From contig NC_063257.1 in the NCBI RefSeq assembly GCF_019578655.1, forward strand, positions 2,294,001 through 2,358,000: 64,000 bases of DNA, written 5' to 3'. The notes under the pieces are model-generated. The model was given only the letters and a program-made list of their open reading frames with translations. It had not been told where the DNA came from and made no database searches. The position numbers and the translations under genes are program-made. Source of the stretch: Ricinus communis (taxonomy: Eukaryota; Streptophyta; Magnoliopsida; Malpighiales; Euphorbiaceae). Shown one piece after another: positions 41,330 through 51,517 of the stretch; the first letter of the stretch is position 1, and each line of letters begins with the position of its first letter.

Positions 41330-41407
41330 GGCATCAGATAATAAGCGGAGTAAGTAGTCAACACAACAAATTCAGTGTGTAGGATAAGAACTTATTCATC
41401 ACATGCC
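41330..41407 (-). ncRNA. C/D box snoRNA with two 25S rRNA guides, copy B
   Basis: On the minus strand a perfect C box GTGATGA (41396-41402), D' CTGA (41372-41375) and D CTGA (41334-41337) are closed by the terminal stem GGCA/TGCC (41330-41333 with 41404-41407). Both guides are identical to those of copy A: CTTATCCTACAC before D' (41377-41388) and CTCCGCTTATT before D (41340-41350). The parts between D' and the second guide differ from copy A, as expected when only boxes and guides are under selection. The 78-base length is typical. First recognised member of the cluster downstream of the proposed promoter. Confidence 0.88.
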
Positions 41408-41799
41408 ACTTCCAAAAAAAACCCTAATTTTCAACTAGACAAGTAAAATTGCGAATCAAAATGGATATGGAAATATCGGTAAGTCCATTTGACACCATGG
41501 CAATATGAAAAGATGCAATGGGCTGGTAAGCCAACCTTTTAGATTTATGCATCCGTTATAACTCCTTCAGCATTTGTAGATTTTTGCGATATAAGGAGTG
41601 GGTAAAACAGATGCGATCGGCAATTAACAGATTCCAATAAACGAATTGAAGTAAACATTTGTAAAGGAAAAAAGAAGAAAGAAAATCAATTAGAGTGTTA
41701 ATGGAAAACGGAAAGAGAAAACGATTTGCTGATCGTAAATGGACAACTATCAAGTAACAAACGGCAAGGTGAAAAGAGGAATCGAGGATTGGCCTTAAA

Positions 41800-41960
41800 T
41801 AGGGTTTTACAAAGAATTAGGGTTTGATCGATTGCGGGGGCTCAGTTTCTTGCCGTTGCAATGGGGGGACAAGGCCTAAGCCCATTAATGAGATACAATT
41901 GTCTAAACCTTACAGTCTCATGGGCCTATGGGGAAAGCTAAAACGTGAAAGCCCAAAGGA
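41800..41960 (-). promoter_or_regulatory. Telo-box and site II promoter of the snoRNA cluster
   Basis: Read on the minus strand, three site II elements of the TGGGCY/AGCCCA type (41951-41956, 41931-41936, 41878-41884) are followed by two telo-box-like AAACCCTA motifs (41817-41825 and about 41800-41807). This pairing is typical of plant promoters for ribosomal proteins and snoRNA clusters. It lies about 400-550 bases upstream of the first snoRNA. No convincing protein frame starts after it, so the transcript is probably a non-coding snoRNA precursor. Inferred from motif content. Confidence 0.6.
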
Positions 41961-42617
41961 TACGTGATTTTCTATTTTGGGCAATTTTTTGAACAAATAA
42001 TTAAATAATTTGAGTAGATTTGTTCAAAAATAAATAATTAAATAAATAAAGTAGATGAAGCTATTAAGAAGAAAGTAGATGGATAAATACAATATAATTT
42101 TTTTGATATACATATTTCTATAATTAATTAAGAGTATGCTATGTATGATTTTTATAAGTGATAAAACACTTTCTTAAAAATTTGAACATTTCAAAATTCG
42201 AAAGTTAAACTAGAAAAAATTCTTACCGCTTCGTCTATCCGCTTTTAAATATAACATAATTTTTTTAAACATAAAATAAAATTAAAATGTACAAATTCCT
42301 AAATCAAAATTAAAATGTACAGATTCTTAAAGAAACACATTACAATAAATGTGATATTAAAATTATATCTTTATTATCCAATTTTATTTTAAAAATCAAA
42401 ATTAGTGTATTGTTGCAATGAAAGGATTAATTCACTTTTGGCTTTGAAAACAGATCCAAACATATTCTTGAACTTAATACCATAGATTTTAGGAAAAAGA
42501 AAAAGAAAATAATTTCAAATTCAACTATATGTACAGTCACATTTCTTTGATTTCCATTTCTCCCTCTAACATCAAAAACTAAAGAAAACAGAAAAGAAGA
42601 AAAATGTAGCAGAGCCA
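41961..42617. other. AT-rich gap
   Basis: Between the snoRNA promoter and the 3' end of the DUF620 gene. It contains an imperfect short repeat (aaattaaaatgtaca...ttcct, about 42284-42330). No gene. Confidence 0.45.
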
Positions 42618-44230
42618 TTAGTCTCCTCCACCACCTTCTTGTTGGTCTCTCTTTAGATCAGCAGGAGGCAAAAAATAATCAGTTGACAAGCCACAAATGT
42701 TAAAATCAACTTCCTCAATTCTCCAATTTTCTTCAATCTTTCTCTTGTGATTAATAGAACTACCATACCTATATAATGTGGTAATGGTCTTTCCACTGTG
42801 TGCTATATTTATGCCTTCAATGTACTTATAATCTCCAAGCACAGACTCCATACTTGTTTCCCAATACACACTGTCATTTCCTTTTATAGGCTTCATCTTT
42901 ACCAACTTTGTATCTTCAAATTTCACAAGTAACCCAGTTCTTTGGCTGAAGTATCCCCATATTGTGTGGTGAAGGATTTCAGTGTTGGGTGAACATTGTG
43001 TTTTGAGGATGTTTGCATCCGTCTCTAGCTTTAGTACGAAGCATTCTTCGCTATTGACAGTCTTCTCTCCAATGCATACTGCGTCTAAGAACAAATTGGC
43101 CGAGCACCTTGGATCCAGTCCCTGATTATCTTACACATGTTATGTACATTCAACTTAATTGCTACGTACTACCAATCGTCAGGACATTGTTACGATTTAG
43201 TCATAAGGGATTTAATTGATTACCTGAAAGAATCGTCTCAGGGGTCGTGGTGGGCCTCTATTGGCATGACAAGGTTGAGAAGAGGATTGATTCCAAGCAA
43301 CCTTGCCATCACTACCTGCACTAACCTTGTAACCAGAAACAACTAGTTCAAGGTACCATAGATCAGGGTTTTTTTGCCAAAGCACGAACCCACCAACCTC
43401 AGACTTGCCTCCTGTCTGCACGCTACCATTACCCTCATGCATTTCTGACCCAGCCATCTTAACCTGTCCTACTGCATACATGCTAGTCACTGAATTCAGC
43501 GCCACTGGCCCTCCTGTTGCCGCCACATATTGTTGTACAATATATTTCGCAGTAGAAGCTTCCTGTTCATTATTCAACACATTATTACAAGCTTAGATTT
43601 GTAAAATTCCATTTGATGTTTAGATTGCCATATGATATGTTGTTTGTTTCCCATGAGAAATTAGAAATTTTGTTTCGCTACTCTAGCATCCAATTCTTGC
43701 AACAGTTTAGACTTTCTAAAATTCATATAATATCTTTTTACCATGTTAATTAAAATAACAAAAACATGGATAACATTTATCCGAATAACAAAATTTCCCA
43801 TAATGTAGCTAAACAGTTTAAGATTTCATCTTTCTCTCTCTCTCTTTCTTCTTTTCTTGAGGAAAAAGAAAATCTACATACAACATTTAGTAATGTTCTA
43901 GGGTTGCATAGGCAATGAAAAAATGATAAGAGTCATACATACAATGGAACAATCTCTGATCATAGGACGAGTAACAGGCTGATCAGGATGAACCTGGAAA
44001 GGGACGAGAGGAGAACCAACAAGCTTAAGCAATGCAATAAACTCGTTATCAGATTTAGCTTGTAAATGAGACGATTTATCAGCAGATTGAGCTCTCATTA
44101 ATGCACGCATATTAGCCCATCTCGAAGCACCATTGCTACCCATATTGGTAAACATCTCTTCCGGGATAGGCACTTCCAATACGGTATCAAGCGCATCTTC
44201 CTTATCAAAATTTGGACACAAATTCCTCAT
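42618..44230 (-). CDS. DUF620 family protein
   Basis: Three exons on the minus strand, 43943-44230, 43224-43562, 42618-43121, all phase 0, encode 376 residues. The protein starts MRNLCPNFDKEDALDTVLEV and continues PIPEEMF, the usual beginning of this plant family. It has the conserved core ASTAKYIVQQYVAATGG, VGGFVLWQKNPDLWYLELVV, the WNQSSSQPCHANRGPPRPLRR segment and the C-terminal WRIEEVDFNICGLSTDYFLPP. DUF620 proteins are plant-specific and of unknown biochemical role (some are labelled lipase-like by automatic annotation). No signal peptide or membrane segment is seen. The Gly-rich QEGGGGD tail is variable. The upstream 250 bases are purine-rich, consistent with a pyrimidine-rich 5' leader on the coding strand. 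Confidence 0.9.
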
Positions 44231-45110
44231 AGAAAACTAAGAAAATGAATCAGGAAAAAAATGGAGAAAGAAAGAATGAAAAGAGAGAAAGACGAGGAAA
44301 GAGGAAAGGGAAAAGCCTTCCTCCTCTCTCCCTCTAAGGTGAGGTTAGATTGGATTGAATGGAGAGATAGGTAAAAGAGGAAACTAATGAGGGTTTGATT
44401 ATTATTATAATAATAAGGAAAAAAGAAAAAGAAAAGGAAGAAGAAGAGGAGAGAATCAAAGATCTTGTTTAAGGTTATCCTTGGCTGTAGGTATTGTTTT
44501 TGTTTTAATATTATACGTGTTTGCACGATTTTAGGGTTGCTTTTCTTCTGTTTAAATTATTCACGTAACCTTCTATTCTATCAATCTATTTAGAAGATAG
44601 CTAACGGTGGTTATCTCTGGCTTCAGTCTTTTATTTTCACCATCTTTTTATAACCAATCGCAGCATAACACGTCAATTAAAAATGATTCTGTTGGATTTT
44701 CGTATGGAGCAAATCTCAGCAGCTCAACGTCATTCACTGTGATACATATCTATTTATTTGGCAATTTAGTTAGATGAGTCCTTCTTGGGTATTAATTATG
44801 AATATTTCGTAAAGTGAAATTAAATTTATAAATGGATTGATTTATTTAATTCGAAATAACACACATTATAATACATTATGTTTTTTCATTTTCTATAAAA
44901 ATAGTAAAAGATAATTAAATAAGTGAAACCCTATAACCAATTTTAAGTTATGTTTGATGAAATGAATCAAATTTATTATTTATGTATTTGACATGATAAT
45001 ATAAATTAACAATCGAGTTTCTATGCAAGAATACTCATCATTTATTACTCTGTTGGCTATGCAATCTATAAATATGTAATGAATTAATTACTTAAAGATA
45101 GTTATCAATT
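44231..45110. other. DUF620 promoter side, AT-rich
   Basis: Purine-rich near 44230-44460 and then AT-rich. No gene seen. Confidence 0.4.
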
Positions 45111-45720
45111 ACTACCAAAGATTCTCCAAAGCAGCTCCATCAATTAGCTTTCCTACAAGAAGTGGCTGTAGCAGCTAATTCTTTTGATTCATCAAATTTA
45201 ACAAGCAATATGAAATATAAACTGTTGTAGAGAATAAGAGGTGCCTATGCAATTAGAAACAACTGAAGGTGATCAGGAGATTTAACAGATAAATCTAATA
45301 TCCAAGAAGTCTCTAATCTTTGGAATCTAAACAGGGTCGAAAAGGAATCCCTGAAAAAATAAACTTATTCCTCCCTTTCCAAATGGCCCACAAGATGAAG
45401 CCAAGTCTAGTTAAACTATCAGACGGATTAGGTCCTTTCCATGTTCTCATCAGTATATCCCACTAGTCAGAAAGGGAAACTCTTACAGAAGCAACAGGGA
45501 CATATGATAAAAACGAAAAGAACCAAACTTGAGGAACCATAGAGCAATATAATAAAGCATGTTCCACTGACTTAGCCTTCTGGTTGCATAGATGATAATA
45601 ATCCTCCTGCTGACCAAGATATTACCCACCGGAAGGATCTGTTTAGCAGCCCTCCAAATAAAGGTTCGGATTTTAGGAGGCAACTAAATTGATTTCCAAA
45701 AGACTACTTCTTACAAATTT
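45110..45720 (-). pseudogene. Degenerate LINE (non-LTR retrotransposon) 3' remnant
   Basis: The minus-strand frame at 45483-45683 begins MPPKIRTFIWRAAKQILP, matching the (P)PK(I/V)-FxWR start of the zf-RVT domain found after reverse transcriptase in plant LINEs. Further along, in broken frames, pieces such as FILWAIWKGRNKFIFSGI resemble the segment before the RNase H-like end. Several stops and shifts make it a fossil. Confidence 0.6.
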
Positions 45721-46049
45721 ACAATTAATTTTCATTTTTATAAGTAATTTATATCAATAGTTTTAGTTTTCTTGAATGGCAGCATATCTAGATACGGTAT
45801 ACATAAGATTTTTTTTTCACCAATAAAAAAAAAGTTATACTTTAATCTAATTTCGGGATCCATTTATATGAACTAAGAAAAAGTTACAACCAGAAAAAAA
45901 AAAAAAAAAGTAATAAAAAAAGAACTAAATGAAGTGAAAATATTTGTTGCATAAAGGAATGAAGTCAGATTTATTTTTTTTCTCAAGCAAAAAGAGAAAA
46001 AAACAAGGAAGTAATTCATATTTTTGAGGGGTCCAGTCATAAAATGCTT
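45721..46049. other. AT-rich gap
   Basis: A-rich and T-rich runs, including an A run near 45895-45909. No gene. Confidence 0.4.
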
Positions 46050-46763
46050 GGTTAATATATATATAAATTTTTAATATCTAAATTTTTTTGATATGTGTGC
46101 TTAATTTTTGATACATGAAATTTTTATCTTGATATGTGTACTTATTTTTTACATATGAAATTCAAGCTGATGTGTGATTTTATAGTTTTTTCTATTAATA
46201 AATTAATAAGTTACATTCCTAATTAAATACTGACTCTAATCCTAGAAAATAAGATGTTCATTATATTTTAATATTATAATAACTAATAAATAAATTTCTA
46301 GTAAGATAATTTATTGATTAATAAGTTACACTTTTAATTAAATACTGGTCCTAAAAAATTTAATGTTAATTATATTTTAATATTATACTAATTAATAAAT
46401 AATTTTATTTTTTGATAATGATATTAATTATATCCTAAGAAATACCATATTAACTATATTTTAATATTATATTAACTAACAAATCAGTTTTCTAATTGGA
46501 TAATAATTTTAATTCTGAAAAATAATATCTAATATTATACTTTTAATATTATATTCAATAATAAATTAAATTTTTCATTATATAATATATTTTTAATCCA
46601 AAAAATAGTAATATTAATTATACTGATAGTATTAATTTATATAATAGTAGAATTAATTAATAAATATTTTATTACACTAATAAAATATTAAATTATATCT
46701 ATCAATTTGATTTTATAATCGAAATGATAATAACAGTAATGCAATGCACAGATAAATGAATAG
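46050..46763 (+). mobile_element. Candidate Helitron-like AT-rich element, copy 2
   Basis: Aligns by eye to the element at 19727-20574 over most of its length: gattttatagttttttctattaat-type start, ttaattaaatactgactct, repeated ttatattttaatattat units, and the end ttgattttataatcgaaatgataataac. The terminal hairpin is decayed (atgcaatgcac at 46739-46749) and the end reads ATAG instead of CTGG. The left boundary is uncertain. Confidence 0.5.
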
Positions 46764-49450
46764 TACATAATAGTTTTTTAAAAGAAAAATAAATAAGATT
46801 AAAGTGGCTTTGAAGGTGGCAACTTTGCTGGTGGTTGGATGACGAAGGTTTCATTCAAAAGAAAACACAAAAAGAATATGTAATGACCCGAATTGGTATG
46901 AGAAAACCATTAACAGTTTGTAATTTGTTAAGTAACAATTAATTTAGCTACAGCTTCAGTGTAAGACTGCTGCATACAGTGTTAGTGAAAATGTCAAACC
47001 GCCTGCTTCACTGCCAATACTACTAAGTACTTATGGGAGTTTTATATATATATTGCTTTCACCTGAACTAGTAATATTGGGTTTCTTTTTGGAGGGTTGC
47101 CGAGGTTTTAGTGGACATTGTCAATGTACTTGTGTATATGGCTGGATACAACCTTTGTCCTTCTCAGTCTAAAGCTGAATATGAATAACCTCAGTGCTGT
47201 GTTGGGATTCATTTCATTGCATCTACATTCTTGTGTTTTGATATCTTATATAATCAATATAAAACTTTCATGTTTAATTAAGTATAATATTCAATTTTTT
47301 ATTCTATTAAAAGTATAAAACTCGATTTAATATTATGATTTTTGTTTAATAAAGGCAGTTCTCATAAGTATAATCTAAATTGATGGAATTTGATTTAATT
47401 ACAACTAATCTTGAAACTCTTGAAATGGGATTGTGAAAAGGCTTACATTTATACAAAACAAACCAAATTGAAAGCTGCAAATAAATCCTAAGAAACTTAT
47501 TTATACCAAACATGCAATAAAGAAATATTGGAATTAGAATTAGAATTTTAATTGTGTTGAGAGGTACGTCTAAGTCCTGGTTTTCAATTTGCAACAAAAA
47601 AGAAAAGTTAAGATGTTTAATCTATTTTTTCTTAAAAAATAATTAATGCTATTTTGGTATGACCCTTTTAGCGTATGTATACATATACGATTTGAATGGT
47701 CACTTTCTCAGGTTTCAATTGTATTTTGTCACTAAGATGTGTGAGTGTGGATAGTAAGACATATAAATCTCCAAAAATGGTGAGCTTTTCAAATATTAAA
47801 GGCCTCTTTCACACTTTGTCCATTAATACATGGTTAGACTATTTCAACATTTTTTTAATATTTGTCACATAAAACTGTAAATCACCAATCCATTAAAAAA
47901 AATCATGGTTTTGACAGTAAATTATATTCAGAATTACATTATGTGAAACCGACTGATAATTTAATATAAGAAGGTCAAGTGCATGCAGCCACATGCGATT
48001 AATTCTTATAGCATTAAGACTACGGTTTTCCATGGCTACAAGGCAATGGAAGAAGGAAAAAAAGAAGCAGAAAACAATTTTAAACGAGTTAAAATTGCAA
48101 CTAATTCAGAAAATTTTTGAACCCACATTTAAAGAAGTTTTAAAACTTTTTACAGGAGAGAACAATAGTTATTAAATTTTATATTTAATTTTTTATTATA
48201 AATTTTAATTTATTATATTTCAATCATTTAATTTTAATTTTATTTTATTTTAATAATTTAAAAAATAAAAGATAAATACGTTGTAAAAATAGTCAATAAA
48301 AAATAATTAAAAAAATATGATATATTAATTTCTCTATGATAAAGTGATTAAATTGTAACTAAAATTAAACTCAAATATTATGTAAAATTTAGTTAACATT
48401 TATATTATTATTCCTTGATATAAATTTTTCTTTGGAGATAATAATGAAAAAAGATTAATTATAATTTTTACTCAATTATATTCATTTAAAACTATTTGAA
48501 GTTAGATTCACAATCTTGTAAAGTTATTGAGCGCAAAAATTGCAATCAATAAAAGAAGTTATCTTCCTTATTGTATGTATTTTTTTTATTATCATTTTTT
48601 AATCTTTATAATTAAATTATAATTTTATTTCTCTTGAGTAAAGTATTTGTATTTTATAGAAAAATGCAACTAATTCAGCAATTTGGCTGAAATTATTTAA
48701 ATTAAGAAAATTGACTAAAAATTGCCAAGATCGGCAAAAGACTTTTGATTTTTATGCCTAATGGCAAAAAAAAAAAAAAATAACTAAATTAATTTAAATT
48801 TAGTTTGTTTTATTAGAACTCATATGGTATGAGTAATTCCGCAAGTATTTTAAGTAATATTATAATATTTATCTTGTACTTTAGAAAGTCTAAAAACTCC
48901 AAATGTTTTCTGTCTCTTGCCATGGATCATCTTAATTAAAGCCTATATCTCGAAGGTTCAAATTGTACAAGTAATATTATTAGAACATTACTACTCCAAA
49001 AGAATCATGGCTCTAAAATTTCATTATGCGTAAAATCAACTTTGGACTTAAAGAAAGAACAGCACGTAGAACAGACTCTATAGTCTATAGTCCTGCAATT
49101 CTTACTTATCTACAATCTATAGTTTCTTTTATTTTATAATTATCCGGAGCACCCTCTTCACACCCATTTTCGAACTGTACAATTCACTATGGAATTCCAT
49201 GTAGCTTTCAGGTATGTACCATACATCATCACTTGGATTTGGTCTTCCTCAATCATTTTTTTTAATAACCCTTTAGTACAATCTGCTAGCTGGTCCTACT
49301 ACCCTCTTCTTCTTCTTCTTCTTCTTCAAGGCCGGCCCTTTCATTTTATATTCATCATTCCTTATCTATATATATACCAGCTTCACCTTTGTCTGGCATT
49401 ACACTGGTATCAAATAAGCATCTACCAACTTTAATATCCCAACAAGATCA
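46764..49450. other. Intergenic and OFP promoter
   Basis: AT-rich, no credible gene. A (TTC)n run lies at about 49303-49327 and a TATA-like ctatatatatacc at about 49365-49378, roughly 80 bases before the OFP start codon. Confidence 0.45.
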
Positions 49451-49452
49451 CC

Positions 49453-50469
49453 ATGTCTAAGCATTTCAAGCTTAAGCTTTCTCGTGTCATACCTTCATTT
49501 CAAATCTGCCGATCCAAAAGCGATTCAGAAACTCCGATTCCAGCAATCTACCGTCTATCGACTTTCAATCGTAAAGCATTTGACATCAATTACCCTAAAC
49601 TTCCACACCCACCACCAACAACACCAGATTCCCCCTCTATCAGACGTCCTATCTCGAGAAAGAAAGCATCCTCTGGCAGCACCAGACGTCAACCGAGATC
49701 ACTTGCACAGTACTTAGCTGATTGCAGCATTGAATCCCTGGATTTTGCATGCAAGAAAGAAGCTAACAATAATAAGTTTCCATCCAGACCTCACCGTCTT
49801 TCGCAGTGTACTGTATCCTTTTGTGATGACAGTTTTGAGAATTTCTCACCTGTTATAATAGCTGGAAATCAGGAAAACAAGAATCAAGAAAACCATAAAG
49901 ATGAAATAGGTATTTCGTCAGAATATGATGGCTGCTGCTTTAGTAGCGGAGCTGAAGAAAGTAATGAAGTAGAAACTGAAACCTTAGTGTTTTCTTCGAG
50001 AAGCTTCTCATATGATTCTTCTTATGATTTCTGTCATCCAGCTGTGGAGACAAGAATCAACAAATCAGACAGCGGAACCAAGAAACTAAGTAAAACAAGA
50101 ATTCGGAAACTCAGACGCCAGGTCTCAAAGAACCTGCGGGTGTCTCCTGAGACTGTTAGTTCTCCGATGAGGGGATCAGTCCTGCGTCGGATGACATCGT
50201 GCAAGACTGACGGGATGGTGAAGGAGAGCGTGGCGGTGGTGAAGAAATCAGAGGATCCTTATGAGGATTTTAAAAGGTCAATGTTGGAGATGATATTAGA
50301 GAAGCAGATGTTTGAGGAAAAGGATTTAGAGGAACTTTTGCAGTGCTTTTTGACACTAAATTCGAGGCAATATCATGGAGTTATTGTGGAAGCTTTCTCG
50401 GAGATTTGGGAAATCTTGTTCTGTGATTCTCCTGTACAGAAGAGGAATTCTATAAGATTTGAAGGTTGA
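49453..50469 (+). CDS. OFP: OVATE family protein (transcriptional repressor)
   Basis: A single-exon 338-residue protein. The N terminus SKHFKLKLSRVIPSFQICRS is typical of the OFP6/7/8 subgroup. The C-terminal OVATE domain (about residues 264-323) is clear: DPYEDFKRSMLEMILEK, then LEELLQCFLTLNSRQYHGVI and AFSEIWEILF. A basic segment before it (TRIRKLRRQVSKNL, about 213-226) could serve as nuclear localisation. OFPs repress transcription together with TALE homeodomain proteins and shape organ growth; that is family knowledge. The middle is Ser-rich and poorly conserved. Intronless structure is usual. The start at 49453 is the first ATG after a TATA-like box. Confidence 0.93.
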   Translation: MSKHFKLKLSRVIPSFQICRSKSDSETPIPAIYRLSTFNRKAFDINYPKLPHPPPTTPDSPSIRRPISRKKASSGSTRRQPRSLAQYLADCSIESLDFACKKEANNNKFPSRPHRLSQCTVSFCDDSFENFSPVIIAGNQENKNQENHKDEIGISSEYDGCCFSSGAEESNEVETETLVFSSRSFSYDSSYDFCHPAVETRINKSDSGTKKLSKTRIRKLRRQVSKNLRVSPETVSSPMRGSVLRRMTSCKTDGMVKESVAVVKKSEDPYEDFKRSMLEMILEKQMFEEKDLEELLQCFLTLNSRQYHGVIVEAFSEIWEILFCDSPVQKRNSIRFEG

Positions 50470-50877
50470 GGATGGCCAAAAAGAAAACCGTTCTCTTTTT
50501 TTTTTTTTTTTTGGTCATGTTTACGCGTGGAATTTCAGCTTATAAATTATGCTTATGCTAAATGGATTTATTTATATTTGTGCTAATCAGTAATAATTGT
50601 GATCAAACGTTATAGTATAAAAATAAAACTCAAGTAAATTTCAACCTTCATTTATAGTTCTTTGGACTATGAAATTTGTTTGAATTTTCTATTTTGCCTT
50701 TTACAGGGGCATCCTTCCGCAAAAGGATAAGTTAGTCTTTTGGTCCCTTTTTTTTCTTTTTAGTATTTAGTATGGGAGGAATCTTTTAAATGTGCTACTA
50801 TATGTATCCCGCACTTGAATTCAACTTGTGCATGCATCATATACATGTAAAAAGGAATTGCTCAGTATCTATTTATA
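50470..50877. other. OFP 3' region
   Basis: A T-rich run (50498-50513) and AT-rich sequence, probably 3' UTR and spacer. Confidence 0.4.
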
Positions 50878-51208
50878 AGATGAGGGATTCATATTAGATT
50901 CATGGTATGCAAGGAAAGACAGCTCTGCTGGACGGAAAGAGCAAGATGTTTTAGAAAGCATGATGCATGAAGGCGTGGTTAGAGTCAGGCTCTTGGACAC
51001 CCTTTATTTCAGCGGCTTCTGCGAAGATAGCCAAGACATGGAAGCTCTTGCTACTGTTCACGCCAATTGTTGCCGGACTACAAGTGCCAAGATTGCTGAT
51101 TTAACTGCTGTTATTCATCAACGGAAGAGTTTCAAGAGTACTCCAGCTACTGAGACTTTGAAATTTGGAATGCCGAATCACAAGGCGTATAGGGATCAGT
51201 GGCACTAA
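50878..51208 (+). other. Unrecognised open frame, possible gene fragment
   Basis: The frame is open for about 110 codons from 50878 to the stop at 51206-51208, with the first ATG at 50960. The product (DSWYARKDSSAGRK..., RLLDTLYFSGFCEDS..., ending NHKAYRDQWH) has ordinary amino-acid composition, including Cys, Trp and His, unlike the surrounding AT-rich DNA, which would yield Lys/Asn/Ile/Phe. I do not recognise the family. It may be an exon of a missed gene, a retrocopy fragment or chance. Confidence 0.3.
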
Positions 51209-51517
51209 ATGTATAAATTATGGAAATCAGAAATAGCTAGTAAGCTATAAATTACAAAGAATATGCTAACTCAATAATATACAATGAGAGAAGAGACTTG
51301 GCTTGCCTAAAGATGAAGGATCTTTATTTGGCGCACTCGTCTGTATTTGAGTGCCCCATCCCTAGGGATAAACTTTACAGCAAGTCCTTTCCTATTCTCT
51401 AGCACCCCTCAAATCAGGCATACCTTAAAACAATATCTCGAAATGCCTTGGCAAGCCCACATATTATGTCCTCCAATTTGAACATAAAGCTGGCATTTGA
51501 ACACTGGAATCAAATAT

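Noticed and set aside
41556..41753. 65-codon frame downstream of the telo-box/site II promoter on the minus strand
   Set aside because: It could have been the first exon of a host protein, but it is Phe/Leu/Ser-rich by base composition and has no good splice donor that continues a frame; a non-coding precursor is simpler.
49189..49434. 81-codon frame upstream of OFP
   Set aside because: It covers the OFP promoter, TATA-like box and (TTC)n tract; composition is Leu/Tyr/Ile-rich by chance.
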